NCBI RefSeq assembly: GCF_000235405.2
Contig: NC_017095.1
Span: 707,501-771,500, forward strand
Direction of reading: 5' to 3'
Length of the DNA stretch: 64,000 bases
Source of the DNA: Fervidobacterium pennivorans DSM 9078
Lineage (GTDB): Bacteria; Thermotogota; Thermotogae; Thermotogales; Fervidobacteriaceae
Positions 10,556-20,014 of the stretch are shown here, in pieces. The notes beneath the pieces were generated by a model that did not search any database, was not told the origin of the DNA, and worked only from the letters and a program-made list of their open reading frames with translations. Position numbers and translations under genes: made by a program. Position 1 is the stretch's first letter. Each line of letters opens with the position of its first letter.

Positions 10556-11569
10556 TCACATTATCTTTTTCACAGATTCTCGTTCGATTATTTTTGTGGG
10601 TAATATAACGTTTCTTGGTAATCTGAGATGTTTGTCAAGGATACGTTCTATCAAAAGTTGTGCTGCGGTTGTGCCCATCTCCCAGCGTGGTTGCATCACA
10701 GTTGTTAATCTCGGGTTTGTGTATTGTGCAAACGGTGCATCGTCGAAACCTATTATCGATACTTCGTCAGGTACCTTTATACCGTAATCTTTCAGTGCAT
10801 CTATTGCGCCAAGAGCCGCCCAATCGTTTACGGCAAATATTGCGGTGAAGTTCAATCCGTATTTGTTTAGATGTTGTGTTACACTAACCCATCCATGCTC
10901 GGAGTTGTACCCACGGTGTTCACCAAGGTACACCTTTACTTCATCTTTCTTTGATATTTTATCGAGGAACTTGCGAATACCTTTTTCCCTGTCTTGCGCT
11001 GCTGGAGATAACTCAGGACCAGGGATAAACAATATATCTCTGTGTCCGTGGTCGTAAAGATATTTCATAGCCAGATAACCACCGGTTACGTTATCCACGT
11101 TGACCACATCGAAATCGATCTCATCAACTCGAAAGTCTATAACGACGATAGGTACACCACTTTTTTTGAATCTTTCTATCATCTTTTGACCTGCGAATAA
11201 TTCACCCAGTATAATACCGTCGACTTTCCTGCGGAAATATTGGTCAAGTACATGCTTTTCTATATCGATTTCCCATTTTGGAAGAGCAAGCATGATGTCG
11301 AAATTCTTAGAATAAGCGTACTCTTCTATAGCCATAACTATATCGCTGTAATGGTAACCACGGATATCAGGCATGAGCACACCAATTGTATGCATCAATT
11401 TAGTTGTACTATCTTTAAAAGAGAACGAAGGTTTGTAATCTAACTTTTTCATAGCACTGAGTACCTTTTTTCTTGTTTCAGGAGATACCTTATCACTTCC
11501 GTTGAGTACTCGTGAGACGGTGGCTATCGAAACGTTGGCAAGTTTAGCCACTTCACGGATATTTGCCAC
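10556..11569 (-). CDS. LacI-family transcriptional regulator
   Basis: About 337 residues. The N-terminal helix-turn-helix reads NIREVAKLANVSIATVSRVLNGSDKVSPETRKKV, followed by a periplasmic-binding-protein-like effector domain (GVLMPDIRGYHYSDIV, FTAIFAVNDWAALGAIDAL, VSIIGFDDAPFA). GTG at 11569 is preferred because GAGGTG lies six bases upstream. It is downstream of and co-directional with the GH16 and GH3 genes, so it probably senses a beta-glucan-derived sugar and controls them. The operon's upstream control region was lost at the IS21 junction. Confidence 0.92.
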   Translation of the reverse strand: MANIREVAKLANVSIATVSRVLNGSDKVSPETRKKVLSAMKKLDYKPSFSFKDSTTKLMHTIGVLMPDIRGYHYSDIVMAIEEYAYSKNFDIMLALPKWEIDIEKHVLDQYFRRKVDGIILGELFAGQKMIERFKKSGVPIVVIDFRVDEIDFDVVNVDNVTGGYLAMKYLYDHGHRDILFIPGPELSPAAQDREKGIRKFLDKISKKDEVKVYLGEHRGYNSEHGWVSVTQHLNKYGLNFTAIFAVNDWAALGAIDALKDYGIKVPDEVSIIGFDDAPFAQYTNPRLTTVMQPRWEMGTTAAQLLIERILDKHLRLPRNVILPTKIIERESVKKIM

Positions 11570-11618
11570 AACTCCCACCTCTTTTGACTCATTTTAACTT
11601 GATTTTCCAGAGAGCTTC

Positions 11619-12485
11619 TCACTCATTTTCAAGCTTGTATACACGGACATAATCTACGTACATCCTTGCTGGGAATGGTGTTTCGAACGTTGGATATCCG
11701 GGCCAGTTACCACCAACTGCAAGGTTGAGTATGATGAAAAACGGTTGATCAAAGACCCAGAGTTTCTCTTGTTTCTCTAAAGATTCTCTCGAAACACGGT
11801 GATAGATTTTATCGTTAACGTACCACACAACCTCGTCTTCATTCCACATGATACCATAAACATAGAATTCATCAACGAAGGATTTGTCTTTCGTGGCATC
11901 AGCTTTAAAACTTTTCGATATGGCTTTACCACCGTTGTAACCAGGTCCGTGGATTGTACCGTACACCGTCCATTTATCATGACCCAAGAATTCAACGATA
12001 TCTATCTCACCGCACATAGGCCAACCGACGTATCTGATGTTTGTACCAAGCATCCAAAATGCGGGCCACAGTCCTTTTCCATACGGGAATTTTATCCTCG
12101 CTTCCACTTTACCATACTGGACTGAAAATAACCCTTCAGTTTTTATTCTCGAAGATGTGTAATTGTAAGTACGATTACCATCTTTGACATCTTCCCTTCG
12201 TGCTTCGATTATCAACATCCCGTTTTCTATCTTAACGTTTTTTCCTTCTGTGTAATACTGAAGTTCGTTGTTTCCCCATCCGTTGTTATTTCCTATATCA
12301 AATCTCCATTTGTTTTTATCAAGCTCCTTACCATCAAACTCATCCGACCAGACCAATTTCCATTTTGGATCACTTATATTCATCACATTCACGCCGAGCG
12401 CCTCCGATATATTGCATGATGAAAAAAGATACAAAACGATAATCGAAGCAATTTTCAAAATATTTGAGAAATATTTAACTTTCAT
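11619..12485 (-). CDS. GH16 family beta-glucanase (laminarinase/lichenase-like), exported lipoprotein
   Basis: 288 residues. A hydrophobic signal ends in LYLFSSC, a plausible lipobox, so the enzyme is probably anchored outside. The catalytic signature GEIDIVEFLG carries the GH16 nucleophile and acid/base glutamates. Conserved surroundings include WKLVWSDEFDG, GKVEARIKFPYGKGLWPAFWMLG and the C-terminal MYVDYVRVYK. Such enzymes cut beta-1,3 or mixed beta-1,3/1,4 glucans; specificity cannot be read here. It sits between a truncated GH3 beta-glucosidase gene and lacI on the same strand, a glucan-use operon. Confidence 0.93.
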   Translation of the reverse strand: MKVKYFSNILKIASIIVLYLFSSCNISEALGVNVMNISDPKWKLVWSDEFDGKELDKNKWRFDIGNNNGWGNNELQYYTEGKNVKIENGMLIIEARREDVKDGNRTYNYTSSRIKTEGLFSVQYGKVEARIKFPYGKGLWPAFWMLGTNIRYVGWPMCGEIDIVEFLGHDKWTVYGTIHGPGYNGGKAISKSFKADATKDKSFVDEFYVYGIMWNEDEVVWYVNDKIYHRVSRESLEKQEKLWVFDQPFFIILNLAVGGNWPGYPTFETPFPARMYVDYVRVYKLENE

Positions 12486-12505
12486 ACTCTCTCTCCCTTC
12501 AGGAT

Positions 12506-13158
12506 TTACAAATTCAAAGTACCCTTCAAACGTATGTCTCTCGATGATGCACCAACTCTAAACTCATAAATACCTTCTTCAACAACCCATTTTTCACCAT
12601 CGAAAGAAGCAAGGTCACTGATTTGCACTGTTATCTTCACCTTTTGCATTTCTCCCGGAGCTAGCGTGTCTGTTTTAAAAAAGCCCTTGAGCTCTTGGTA
12701 CGGTTTATCTATTTTCACCCTTGGTGCTCGAACGTAAAGTTGTGTTATCTCTTTTCCTGGGACGTTTCCAACGTTTTTGACATCGAAACAAACAACTATC
12801 GAAGAACCATCTTTGTACAGGTTCAAATTACTGTATTCAAACTTGGTGTACGAAAGTCCGAAACCAAATTCGAAACTTGGCTCGACTCTAAATGTATCGT
12901 AATATCTGTATCCAACGTATATTCCTTCGTCGTATGTAACGCTTGTAGGATTTTCCTTTGGCTCTCCAGGGAACGACCTTGACGGTACATCCTTGTAATC
13001 CTTCGGGAATGTTGTTGCTAATTTACCTGATGGATTAACCTTTCCTGAAATTACATCGGCAAATATTCTCCCAGCTTCTTGACCAGGTTGCCAAACCAGT
13101 AATATTCCGTCAGTTAACTCTTTCCAACTCTCAACTTCTATAGGAGAACCGATGTTGA
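12506..13158 (-). pseudogene. GH3 beta-glucosidase, only the C-terminal ~217 residues remain
   Basis: The remaining part covers the end of the GH3 (alpha/beta) domain (ILLVWQPGQEAGRIFADVISGKVNPSGKLATTFPK) and the fibronectin-III-like C-terminal domain (FGFGLSYTKFEYSNL, then LKGFFKTDTLAPGE). The catalytic nucleophile Asp region is missing. The frame continues into IS21-like DNA to 13258, but those codons are not native. About 500 residues were lost upstream. It would have hydrolysed oligosaccharides released by the adjacent GH16 enzyme. Confidence 0.9.
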
Positions 13159-13258
13159 TGTTAATGATAAAATAAAAATGTACTGAAAGTGGAATATAAG
13201 GATGTACAAAATTGTACATTGATATGATATCCTTTCTCATAGTGAGGAGGGATATCAA

Positions 13259-14461
13259 ATGCAGAACTTAACAGCACATTTAAACATGATAAGGGCGATG
13301 AAAATGAAACCTAACTTTTCAGAACTTGCAAGAATATATGGGATAGACAGAAGAACAGTAAAAAAGTATTATGAGGGTTATGAAGGAAAACCTAAGAATA
13401 GAAATAAACCAAGTAAATTGGACAAATACTATGATGAGATAAAATCAAAGCTTGCTATCAAAGGAGTTACAGTCAAGGGTGTTTATGAGTATTTAAAATC
13501 AAAAGATGAGACAATAGGAACATACTCAAATTTCAATAAGTATGTTAAGAAAAAAGGATTAAAGCCAGAGAAGAAAGTAAAAGGTCACCCAAGATTTGAG
13601 ACAGATCCAGGTGAGCAAGCGCAAGTTGATTGGAAAGAGAATATAAAGCTTGTCTCAAGAAATGGAGAGGAGTTTGTTATTAATGTTCTTGATTTTAAAT
13701 TAGGTTATTCAAGATATTGCTGCTTTGAGATAAACAGGACAAAAACTCAAGAAGAATTAATAGAAAGTCTAATAAGAATATTCAAAGATATAGGCGGAGT
13801 ACCTAAAGAGATTTTATTTGACAATGCAGCAGCAGTTGTTGATATAACAGGTGAGAAAATTAAAGTAAATTCAAGATTTAAAAGTTTTGCAAAAGACTTT
13901 GGGTTTGAAGTGAAACTGTGCAAACCAAGACATTCGTACACAAAAGGAAAAGTTGAAGCAGCAAACAAGTTTATATATTGGATACTGCCATATCAGGGTG
14001 AATTTGAAACAGAAGAGGACTTAGCAAGGATAATAAAAGAGATAAACGCAAAGGTCAATATGCAGCCAAATCAAACAACTCAAGTCCCACCTGCTCTTCT
14101 GTTTCAAAAAGAAAAAGAGTATTTACAACCCTTGCCAGACAAAAGGTTAATAGAGAGTTACCTAAATTCCTACAAGTCAGTTAAAGTCCAAAAGGACTCT
14201 CTGATTTACTACAAGGGAAGTAAATACTCTGTTCCACCCGAATACATAGGAAAAACAGTCCAAGTAAAGGAGGTGGAAAACAAAATTTATATTTATTATA
14301 ACACAAACCTGTTAAGGATACATGTTATTGATGAAAAAAGTATCAATTATCACGATGAAGATTACAAACAGCTAATGCTAATGAGAGTTGGTCAAAAAGA
14401 AGAGCTTAACAAGATATGTGAGGAGAACCTAAAGAAATTTGATAATCTGTTGAAAAACTAA
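13259..14461 (+). CDS. istA: IstA transposase, IS21 family (copy 1)
   Basis: 400 residues. An N-terminal helix-turn-helix (FSELARIYGIDRRTVKKYYEG) precedes an rve-type DDE integrase core: DWKENIKL, EILFDNAAAVV and KGKVEAANKFI supply the acidic triad. The ATG follows GAGGAGG. It differs from copy 2 by one residue (Tyr for Asp in FIDWILP) just after the catalytic Glu. Whether that affects activity is unknown. Confidence 0.93.
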   Translation: MQNLTAHLNMIRAMKMKPNFSELARIYGIDRRTVKKYYEGYEGKPKNRNKPSKLDKYYDEIKSKLAIKGVTVKGVYEYLKSKDETIGTYSNFNKYVKKKGLKPEKKVKGHPRFETDPGEQAQVDWKENIKLVSRNGEEFVINVLDFKLGYSRYCCFEINRTKTQEELIESLIRIFKDIGGVPKEILFDNAAAVVDITGEKIKVNSRFKSFAKDFGFEVKLCKPRHSYTKGKVEAANKFIYWILPYQGEFETEEDLARIIKEINAKVNMQPNQTTQVPPALLFQKEKEYLQPLPDKRLIESYLNSYKSVKVQKDSLIYYKGSKYSVPPEYIGKTVQVKEVENKIYIYYNTNLLRIHVIDEKSINYHDEDYKQLMLMRVGQKEELNKICEENLKKFDNLLKN

Positions 14462-14481
14462 AGAAAGGAGAAAATCTAAAA

Positions 14482-15246
14482 ATGAGCAACTATGTGAAAC
14501 TACTTAACAACTTAGAAGAGTTAGGTCTTCACAACATAAAGAATAACCTTGACAAATACTTAGATTTAGTGGCAAGCGGAGAAAAGAGTATGACAGATGC
14601 ATTATATGAACTTAGTAATTTAGAGATAAAAGCCAAAGAAGAAAGGGCGATATTAGGATGTGTGAGGGTGGCAAATTTCCCATTTATAAAAGGTATAGAA
14701 GATTTTGATTTTTCATTTCAGCCAAGTATAAACAAGCAACAGATAATGGACTTAATGAGTTTGAGATTTTTAGAGGGTAATGAAAATATACTATTTGTCG
14801 GAACACCAGGGGTAGGGAAAACGCATCTAGCCACAGCAATAGGTATAGAGTGTGCAAAACGAAGGTATTCAACATATTTTATACATTTTCAAGAGTTAAT
14901 AGCTCAGCTAAAAAAAGCACTGTTAGAGAACAGATTAGAGTACAGACTTAAGCATTTTTCGAAATACAAAGTTTTAATAATAGATGAGATAGGTTATTTG
15001 CCTATAGACAATGATGGAGCGAATTTATTTTTCCAGCTGATATCAAGCAGATATGAGAAGAGCAGCACAATAATAACAACTAATGTTGTATTCTCTGAAT
15101 GGGGAGAGATATTTGGTGGAGCGACGATAGCAAATGCAATTTTGGATAGGCTACTCCATCATTCTTACGTGATTTTCATAAAAGGTCCTTCATACAGATT
15201 GCAGTCAAAAACAGTATATTTTAGCAACACAAACCAGCAAAACTAA
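14482..15246 (+). CDS. istB: IstB transposition helper ATPase (copy 1)
   Basis: 254 residues of the IstB/DnaC-like AAA+ family: Walker A GTPGVGKTH, Walker B VLIIDEIGYLP, sensor region STIITTNVVFSEW. It assists IstA in target selection. It starts 20 bp after istA with an AGAAAGGAG ribosome site. The protein is identical to copy 2 although the genes differ at roughly 17 positions, all silent. Confidence 0.93.
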   Translation: MSNYVKLLNNLEELGLHNIKNNLDKYLDLVASGEKSMTDALYELSNLEIKAKEERAILGCVRVANFPFIKGIEDFDFSFQPSINKQQIMDLMSLRFLEGNENILFVGTPGVGKTHLATAIGIECAKRRYSTYFIHFQELIAQLKKALLENRLEYRLKHFSKYKVLIIDEIGYLPIDNDGANLFFQLISSRYEKSSTIITTNVVFSEWGEIFGGATIANAILDRLLHHSYVIFIKGPSYRLQSKTVYFSNTNQQN

Positions 15247-15325
15247 GTTTATTTTTTGTACATTTTTATTTTCGATTTTTTGTTCATTTTGATATTGACA
15301 TTTACATAGGCTCGCTCTCTTCGGA

Positions 15326-16894
15326 ATGTGGGTTTTGATAATTATGTACATAGCGATGATATTCGCAGATTTCTTAGCTCCGTACAACCCGTTCCAACAA
15401 AATCTAAACCATTCGCTCAAAAAACCAACGACGGTTAAGATGAGTTACAAAGCTGGTGATTTCAAAGCTACACTTTCACCTTACGTTTTACCTGAGATAA
15501 GCTATATCGATATCGATTATTCCCAAAAGTTCAAACAACTCCTCTTTCCAAGTAGAATAAGGGTAAGACTAAAAGACGGGACAGAATTTGACATAATAGA
15601 CAAGAATGTAGTAGAGGTAAAAGATGGAAAAATAATACCGAAATATTTGCCGAAAGGAAGGCAGTTATCAGAAAAGTTTGTAATAGCTGAAGGTATAAAG
15701 CTTGTGATAAACGACAAGAGAGATGCGCTCGTGAAAGATTTATACAGTGGGGAAGAAGAATGGAAAACGTTTAAGGAAGAAGAAGTAGAGAAAGACTTTT
15801 TGGTCTTTACGGTAGACGATGAAGCACTTGCGAAAGGTGAAGTAATTGTAGAGACGAGGTCAAGGACTGCGCGTTCAATAGTAGCTCAAAACGAAGCCTG
15901 GAGGATAGGCGTTTGGGCTACAGACGAGCAAGAAGCGATGGAGATAGTACAAGCGGTAAGGTTAGATTGGAAGCTTAAAGGGATAAAGTACATAGGAGAA
16001 GATGGAGAAGAGTATTATATAGACATGACTGAAGCAAAGGTAGTGAACTATGACTACAAGTATTACCCGGTGAAATGGTTTGTAAAAAGCTGGGGACCTG
16101 ACAAAACAGATCCAGGAAGGGTAGGATATTTATTCTGGGTAATACCGCTGCATTATCACTTATTCGGAGTAGACAACTACGACAACAACGAATATGTAAC
16201 GTTAAACATATTCGGTTCAGACAGATTTGGAAGAGACATGTGGAGTAGGATTATCTTTGCTTCAAGAATTTCTCTTTCGGTAGGATTTATAGGTCTTTCA
16301 ATAACTATGCTATTAGCACTGTTCTTCGGCGGTATAGCCGGCTACTACGGTGGATGGCTTGACGAAGGTTTGATGAGATTTTCGGAAATATTGATGTCCA
16401 TGCCGGGATTTTATCTTTTGCTACTTTTGAGATCAGTCTTACCTATCGATCTTCCAAGTTCGACAACGTATCTTTTGATTGTTTTTATACTGTCTTTCAT
16501 AAGTTGGCCTGGAAGAGCGAGAACTGTCAGGGGCATGTTCTTAGCTGAAAGACAGAGGGAATACGTTGAAGCGGCGATCGCTCTGGGATATCCAGATATG
16601 AAAGTTATATGGTCTCATATAATCCCAAACCTTATGACTTACCTAATAGTCTCGGCAACACTTTCCATACCAGGATATATTTTAGGTGAGTCTGGACTTT
16701 CGTTCTTAGGACTTGGAATAAGGGAACCATCACCATCTTGGGGTAATATGATTTCCGCAGCTCAAGATGTTTACATTCTTACAAACGCTCCATGGCTGCT
16801 TATTCCTGGGGTATTTATCTTCTTTACAGTCCTTTGTTTCAACTTTGTTGGCGATGGTTTAAGAGATGCATTTGATCCAAGAACTTTAGGTTAA
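15326..16894 (+). CDS. OppC/DppC-type ABC transporter permease, 5' end lost at IS21
   Basis: 522 residues from the first available ATG. The frame is open upstream to the IS edge (RLALFG before the ATG), so roughly 10-25 native residues were replaced. TM1 (WVLIIMYIAMIFADFLAPY) is followed by an unusually long ~265-residue insertion predicted outside the membrane, then the inner-membrane permease core (GSDRFGRDMWSR, and the EAA-type loop EAAIALGYPDMKVIWSHIIPN). It belongs to the peptide/oligosaccharide uptake family; the other subunit genes are absent, so the substrate is unknown. It may lack a ribosome site now. Confidence 0.85.
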   Translation: MWVLIIMYIAMIFADFLAPYNPFQQNLNHSLKKPTTVKMSYKAGDFKATLSPYVLPEISYIDIDYSQKFKQLLFPSRIRVRLKDGTEFDIIDKNVVEVKDGKIIPKYLPKGRQLSEKFVIAEGIKLVINDKRDALVKDLYSGEEEWKTFKEEEVEKDFLVFTVDDEALAKGEVIVETRSRTARSIVAQNEAWRIGVWATDEQEAMEIVQAVRLDWKLKGIKYIGEDGEEYYIDMTEAKVVNYDYKYYPVKWFVKSWGPDKTDPGRVGYLFWVIPLHYHLFGVDNYDNNEYVTLNIFGSDRFGRDMWSRIIFASRISLSVGFIGLSITMLLALFFGGIAGYYGGWLDEGLMRFSEILMSMPGFYLLLLLRSVLPIDLPSSTTYLLIVFILSFISWPGRARTVRGMFLAERQREYVEAAIALGYPDMKVIWSHIIPNLMTYLIVSATLSIPGYILGESGLSFLGLGIREPSPSWGNMISAAQDVYILTNAPWLLIPGVFIFFTVLCFNFVGDGLRDAFDPRTLG

Positions 16895-16912
16895 TCATTT
16901 TTGGAGGTACGT

Positions 16913-18679
16913 ATGATAAATATAAAGAATTTAACCATTGAATTTCCAGAAAAAGTACTTTTCAAAAACTTCAGTGCACTCGTTACTAAAGACGATAAGA
17001 TAGGCTTAATGGGAAAAAATGGCAGTGGAAAAACCACTTTAATCAAAGCTTTGGTTGGAAAGTTTAAAGACTACAGCGGCGAAATAAACGTCTCAGGAAA
17101 GATCGTACTTTTAGATCAATTCAGAGAATTTACCGAAAAAACCCCGATCGATTACTATTTAAGTGTTTCAAAAACTCCTGAACAAGAAAGACTTTCAAGA
17201 AGTATTTTGAAAGGTTTTGGTTTTGAAGAGAAAGACTGGACGAGAGATATAAACACTTTCAGCGGTGGTGAAAAAACGAAGCTCCAAATCGGGAGACTTT
17301 TTTTGGAAGAACCTGATTTTTTGTTGTTAGACGAACCAACGAACTTTTTGGACCTCAAGAGTATAAATTTTCTCAAAAATTTGTTAAAAAATAGCAAAAT
17401 TGGTTATATAATAATCTCACACGACAGAGACTTTCTAAGAGCTACTTGCAACAAATTTTGGGATATAAACAACGAAACTATATGGGTCTTTAACACCAAT
17501 TTTGATAACTACCTAATTGAAAGAAAGAGAATAATTGAAACTCAAGAGAGACAGTACAAAAACATGGCAAAAGAGATAGAAAGACTTAAGAAGATCATCG
17601 ATCAGTACAGAAAGTGGGGACGAGAAAAACTCATCAAACAGGCAAAGAGCAAAGAAAAAGTTCTTGAAAAAATGATGGAAGAACTCGAAAGTATGCCTGT
17701 CAAATACCTTGAAGAAGATGAGAAATACATTGAAATTCCGCAACCTGAAAAGACTGGATACATTGTACTGAAAGTTGAAAATCTTTCTTATCCGCCGTTA
17801 CTTAAAGATGTCACTTTCACAGTCTTTGAAAAAGACAAGATAGGAATCGTTGGACCTAACGGTAGCGGTAAGACAACACTCTTAAAGATAATTTTGGGAC
17901 TTATAAAAGCCTCTGGAAAATTGGAATTCGGGTACAACGTTAAACCAGCCTTTGTCGACCAATTTATTGAAAAGCTCGATCCCGAAAGCACTGTCTTTGA
18001 CGAAATATTCGAAGAGATGCCAGATAAACCGGATTATGTAATTAGAGCCTACGCTGGTAGATTTGGATTTATCCACGAAGATGTCTTCAAACCTATCTCA
18101 ACATTGAGTGGCGGTGAAAGACAAATCTTAGCTCTTTCAAAAGTCCTTTTACAAAAACCAAATGTTCTCATATTAGACGAACCAACAAATCATATGGATC
18201 TTCAAACCGTGGAAGCGCTTGAAAAAGCCCTAAAAGAATACCAAGGAAGCGTTATTTTGGTATCGCATGATTTGGAGCTTTTGAAAAACACTTGCAACAG
18301 GTTTTTGGTCATAGACAACAAACAACTATTTGAAGTTAGAGATTTTGAAGAACTCACGTTAAGGATTTACGATATACTGAATGAGAAAACTGTTCAAAAA
18401 CAGCAAAAAGTACAAACTGACTTTGAAGAAAAAAAGAGAATAAAAAATACCTTGAAAAATCTAAGAACAAAACTTGAAGGACTTGAGAATGAAGAAAAAT
18501 CGTTGTCAATTAAAATAGAAGAGATAAACAAAAACATGCATTCAGTTAGTGACTATCAAAAAGTTATGGATTTATTCAAAGAAAAAGAAGAGCTTGAAGA
18601 GAAAGCGCTTGAAATTCTCGAGGAGATTGAAAATACGAAAGAAAAAATTCTAGAACTTGAAAAATCTTTGGAGGAATAA
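16913..18679 (+). CDS. ABC-F family ATP-binding protein
   Basis: 588 residues from the ATG at 16913, which has GGAGGT seven bases upstream. Two ABC domains without membrane segments: GKNGSGKTT with FSGGEKTKLQIGR and LLLDEPTNFLDL, then GPNGSGKTT with LSGGERQILALSK and LILDEPTNHMDL. A basic linker (residues ~200-270) and a C-terminal coiled coil (LRTKLEGLENEEKSLSIKIEE) complete the ABC-F layout. Members act on the ribosome as translation factors or antibiotic-protection proteins; which applies is not clear. Confidence 0.92.
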   Translation: MINIKNLTIEFPEKVLFKNFSALVTKDDKIGLMGKNGSGKTTLIKALVGKFKDYSGEINVSGKIVLLDQFREFTEKTPIDYYLSVSKTPEQERLSRSILKGFGFEEKDWTRDINTFSGGEKTKLQIGRLFLEEPDFLLLDEPTNFLDLKSINFLKNLLKNSKIGYIIISHDRDFLRATCNKFWDINNETIWVFNTNFDNYLIERKRIIETQERQYKNMAKEIERLKKIIDQYRKWGREKLIKQAKSKEKVLEKMMEELESMPVKYLEEDEKYIEIPQPEKTGYIVLKVENLSYPPLLKDVTFTVFEKDKIGIVGPNGSGKTTLLKIILGLIKASGKLEFGYNVKPAFVDQFIEKLDPESTVFDEIFEEMPDKPDYVIRAYAGRFGFIHEDVFKPISTLSGGERQILALSKVLLQKPNVLILDEPTNHMDLQTVEALEKALKEYQGSVILVSHDLELLKNTCNRFLVIDNKQLFEVRDFEELTLRIYDILNEKTVQKQQKVQTDFEEKKRIKNTLKNLRTKLEGLENEEKSLSIKIEEINKNMHSVSDYQKVMDLFKEKEELEEKALEILEEIENTKEKILELEKSLEE

Positions 18680-18684
18680 TTACA

Positions 18685-19125
18685 ATGAGAATAACTATTT
18701 CAAACGAAATTGATAAAGAAATACTCAAAATCATGCTTTCGGAAGAAGAATTTCATAACTTTGCTCAGAGTAGATTTTTGCCTACTCAGAAGGTAGTGTT
18801 GAATTTTTACAATGATTCTGAGTACATCGGATTTGTTGAATTTGAAATAAAGAGTGCTAACAGGAACGGATACGTAACTTATCTTGTTCTTCCAGAGAAT
18901 CGCGGTAAAGGTTACGGAAAAGAAATGCTCCGTAAAGCTGTTGATTTTGCTTTTTCAAATCTGAACCTTTTTAGAATTACTGCCGAAGTATACGAGTATA
19001 ACAAAAGATCGATAGGGCTTTTAGAATCTTTAGGCTTTGAACTTGAAGGTAGACTTAGGAAAGCCAAGTATTACAACGGAAAGTACTGGGATATCTTGGT
19101 TTTCGGAAAACGAAGGGACAGCTGA
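18685..19125 (+). CDS. GNAT family N-acetyltransferase (RimJ/RimL-like)
   Basis: 146 residues. The acetyl-CoA binding loop is ENRGKGYGKEMLRKAVDFAF, followed by the RimJ/RimL-type tail YEYNKRSIGLLESLGFELEGRLRKAKYYNGKYWDILVFG. The length is normal for the family. It lies 5 bp after the ABC-F gene with a GGAGG ribosome site, in the same operon. The substrate (protein N-terminus, aminoglycoside or metabolite) cannot be told. Confidence 0.88.
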   Translation: MRITISNEIDKEILKIMLSEEEFHNFAQSRFLPTQKVVLNFYNDSEYIGFVEFEIKSANRNGYVTYLVLPENRGKGYGKEMLRKAVDFAFSNLNLFRITAEVYEYNKRSIGLLESLGFELEGRLRKAKYYNGKYWDILVFGKRRDS

Positions 19126-19131
19126 GGGAAG

Positions 19132-19998
19132 GTGATAAACTTGGATCTAATAATAGGTGCACATATGCCGATAGGAAGAGGATTTTCAAAAGTTCCAGTT
19201 GAAAGCGTTGAGATAGGTGGAAATACATTTCAGATATTTCCTCATAATCCAAGGCAGTGGGTTCCAAAGCTGCCGGAGAAGGAAGATGTCAAAGAATACT
19301 TCAAAATGGTTGAAAAATACGAACTAAATCTCGACACTTTTTTGTGTCATGCTGGCTACTTAATAAACATCGCGAGTCCAAAAACGGATGTATGGGAAAA
19401 ATCTGTTGAGCTTTTACTTATCGAAATGAATATATGTGCCGAGCTTGGCATAAAGTATCTTAACATACACCCAGGCAGTCATCTCGGAAACGGTGAAGAC
19501 GTCGGGACCGAAAATATAGTTAAAGCATTAAATATAGTTATGGAAAAAGAAAAGACTGTCTACATAGCACTTGAGAACGTCACTAAAAAAGGCGGTAATA
19601 TAGGTTACAATTATTACCAAATGAAAAAAATCATAGATTCTGTGAAATATCCTGAAAGAATTGCTCTCACGTTTGATACTTGTCACGGTTTCGATGCAGG
19701 TTACGATATAACTACAAAAGAAGGTGTTGAAAAACTTCTAAAAGAAATATCAGAAACCGTTGGGATTGAAAGGTTGAAATTCATACATTTGAACGACACG
19801 AAAGGTGAATTGGGCTCAAACAAAGACAGGCATGAAAACATTGGAAAAGGTTTCATAGGTAGAGAAGGGCTCAAGAACTTCCTATCTTTCAAAGAATTTT
19901 CTTCTCTACCGCTTTTGCTTGAAACACCTGGAGATAATCCAGAACACGCTCAAGATATTGCGATTGTTAAAGAGATATTTGAAAGTATAAAATCTTAG
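19132..19998 (+). CDS. nfo: Endonuclease IV (AP endonuclease)
   Basis: 288 residues of the TIM-barrel AP endonuclease 2 family: IGAHMPIGRGFSKVPVES, FLCHAGYLINIASP, LNIHPGSHLG, ALENVTKKGGNIGY, FDTCHGFDAGYD, FIHLNDTKGELGSNKDRHENIGKG, and the terminal LLETPGDNPEHAQDI supplying metal ligands. It cleaves DNA 5' to abasic sites in base excision repair. GTG at 19132 and TTG at 19141 are both possible starts. It belongs to a tightly packed operon with nadE downstream. Confidence 0.94.
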   Translation: MINLDLIIGAHMPIGRGFSKVPVESVEIGGNTFQIFPHNPRQWVPKLPEKEDVKEYFKMVEKYELNLDTFLCHAGYLINIASPKTDVWEKSVELLLIEMNICAELGIKYLNIHPGSHLGNGEDVGTENIVKALNIVMEKEKTVYIALENVTKKGGNIGYNYYQMKKIIDSVKYPERIALTFDTCHGFDAGYDITTKEGVEKLLKEISETVGIERLKFIHLNDTKGELGSNKDRHENIGKGFIGREGLKNFLSFKEFSSLPLLLETPGDNPEHAQDIAIVKEIFESIKS

Positions 19999-20014
19999 AA
20001 AGAGGGTGAAAAGT

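Larger units (their letters stand above)
13159..15306 (+). mobile_element. IS21-like insertion sequence, copy 1
   Basis: 2,148 bp beginning TGTTAATG and ending CATTTACA, imperfect terminal inverted repeats of the TG...CA type. It carries istA and istB. The ends were set by comparison with copy 2 (57484-59631, same length). The flanks are unrelated genes (GH3 on the left, oppC on the right) and share no target duplication, so the element marks a rearrangement junction rather than a simple insertion. Confidence 0.92.
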
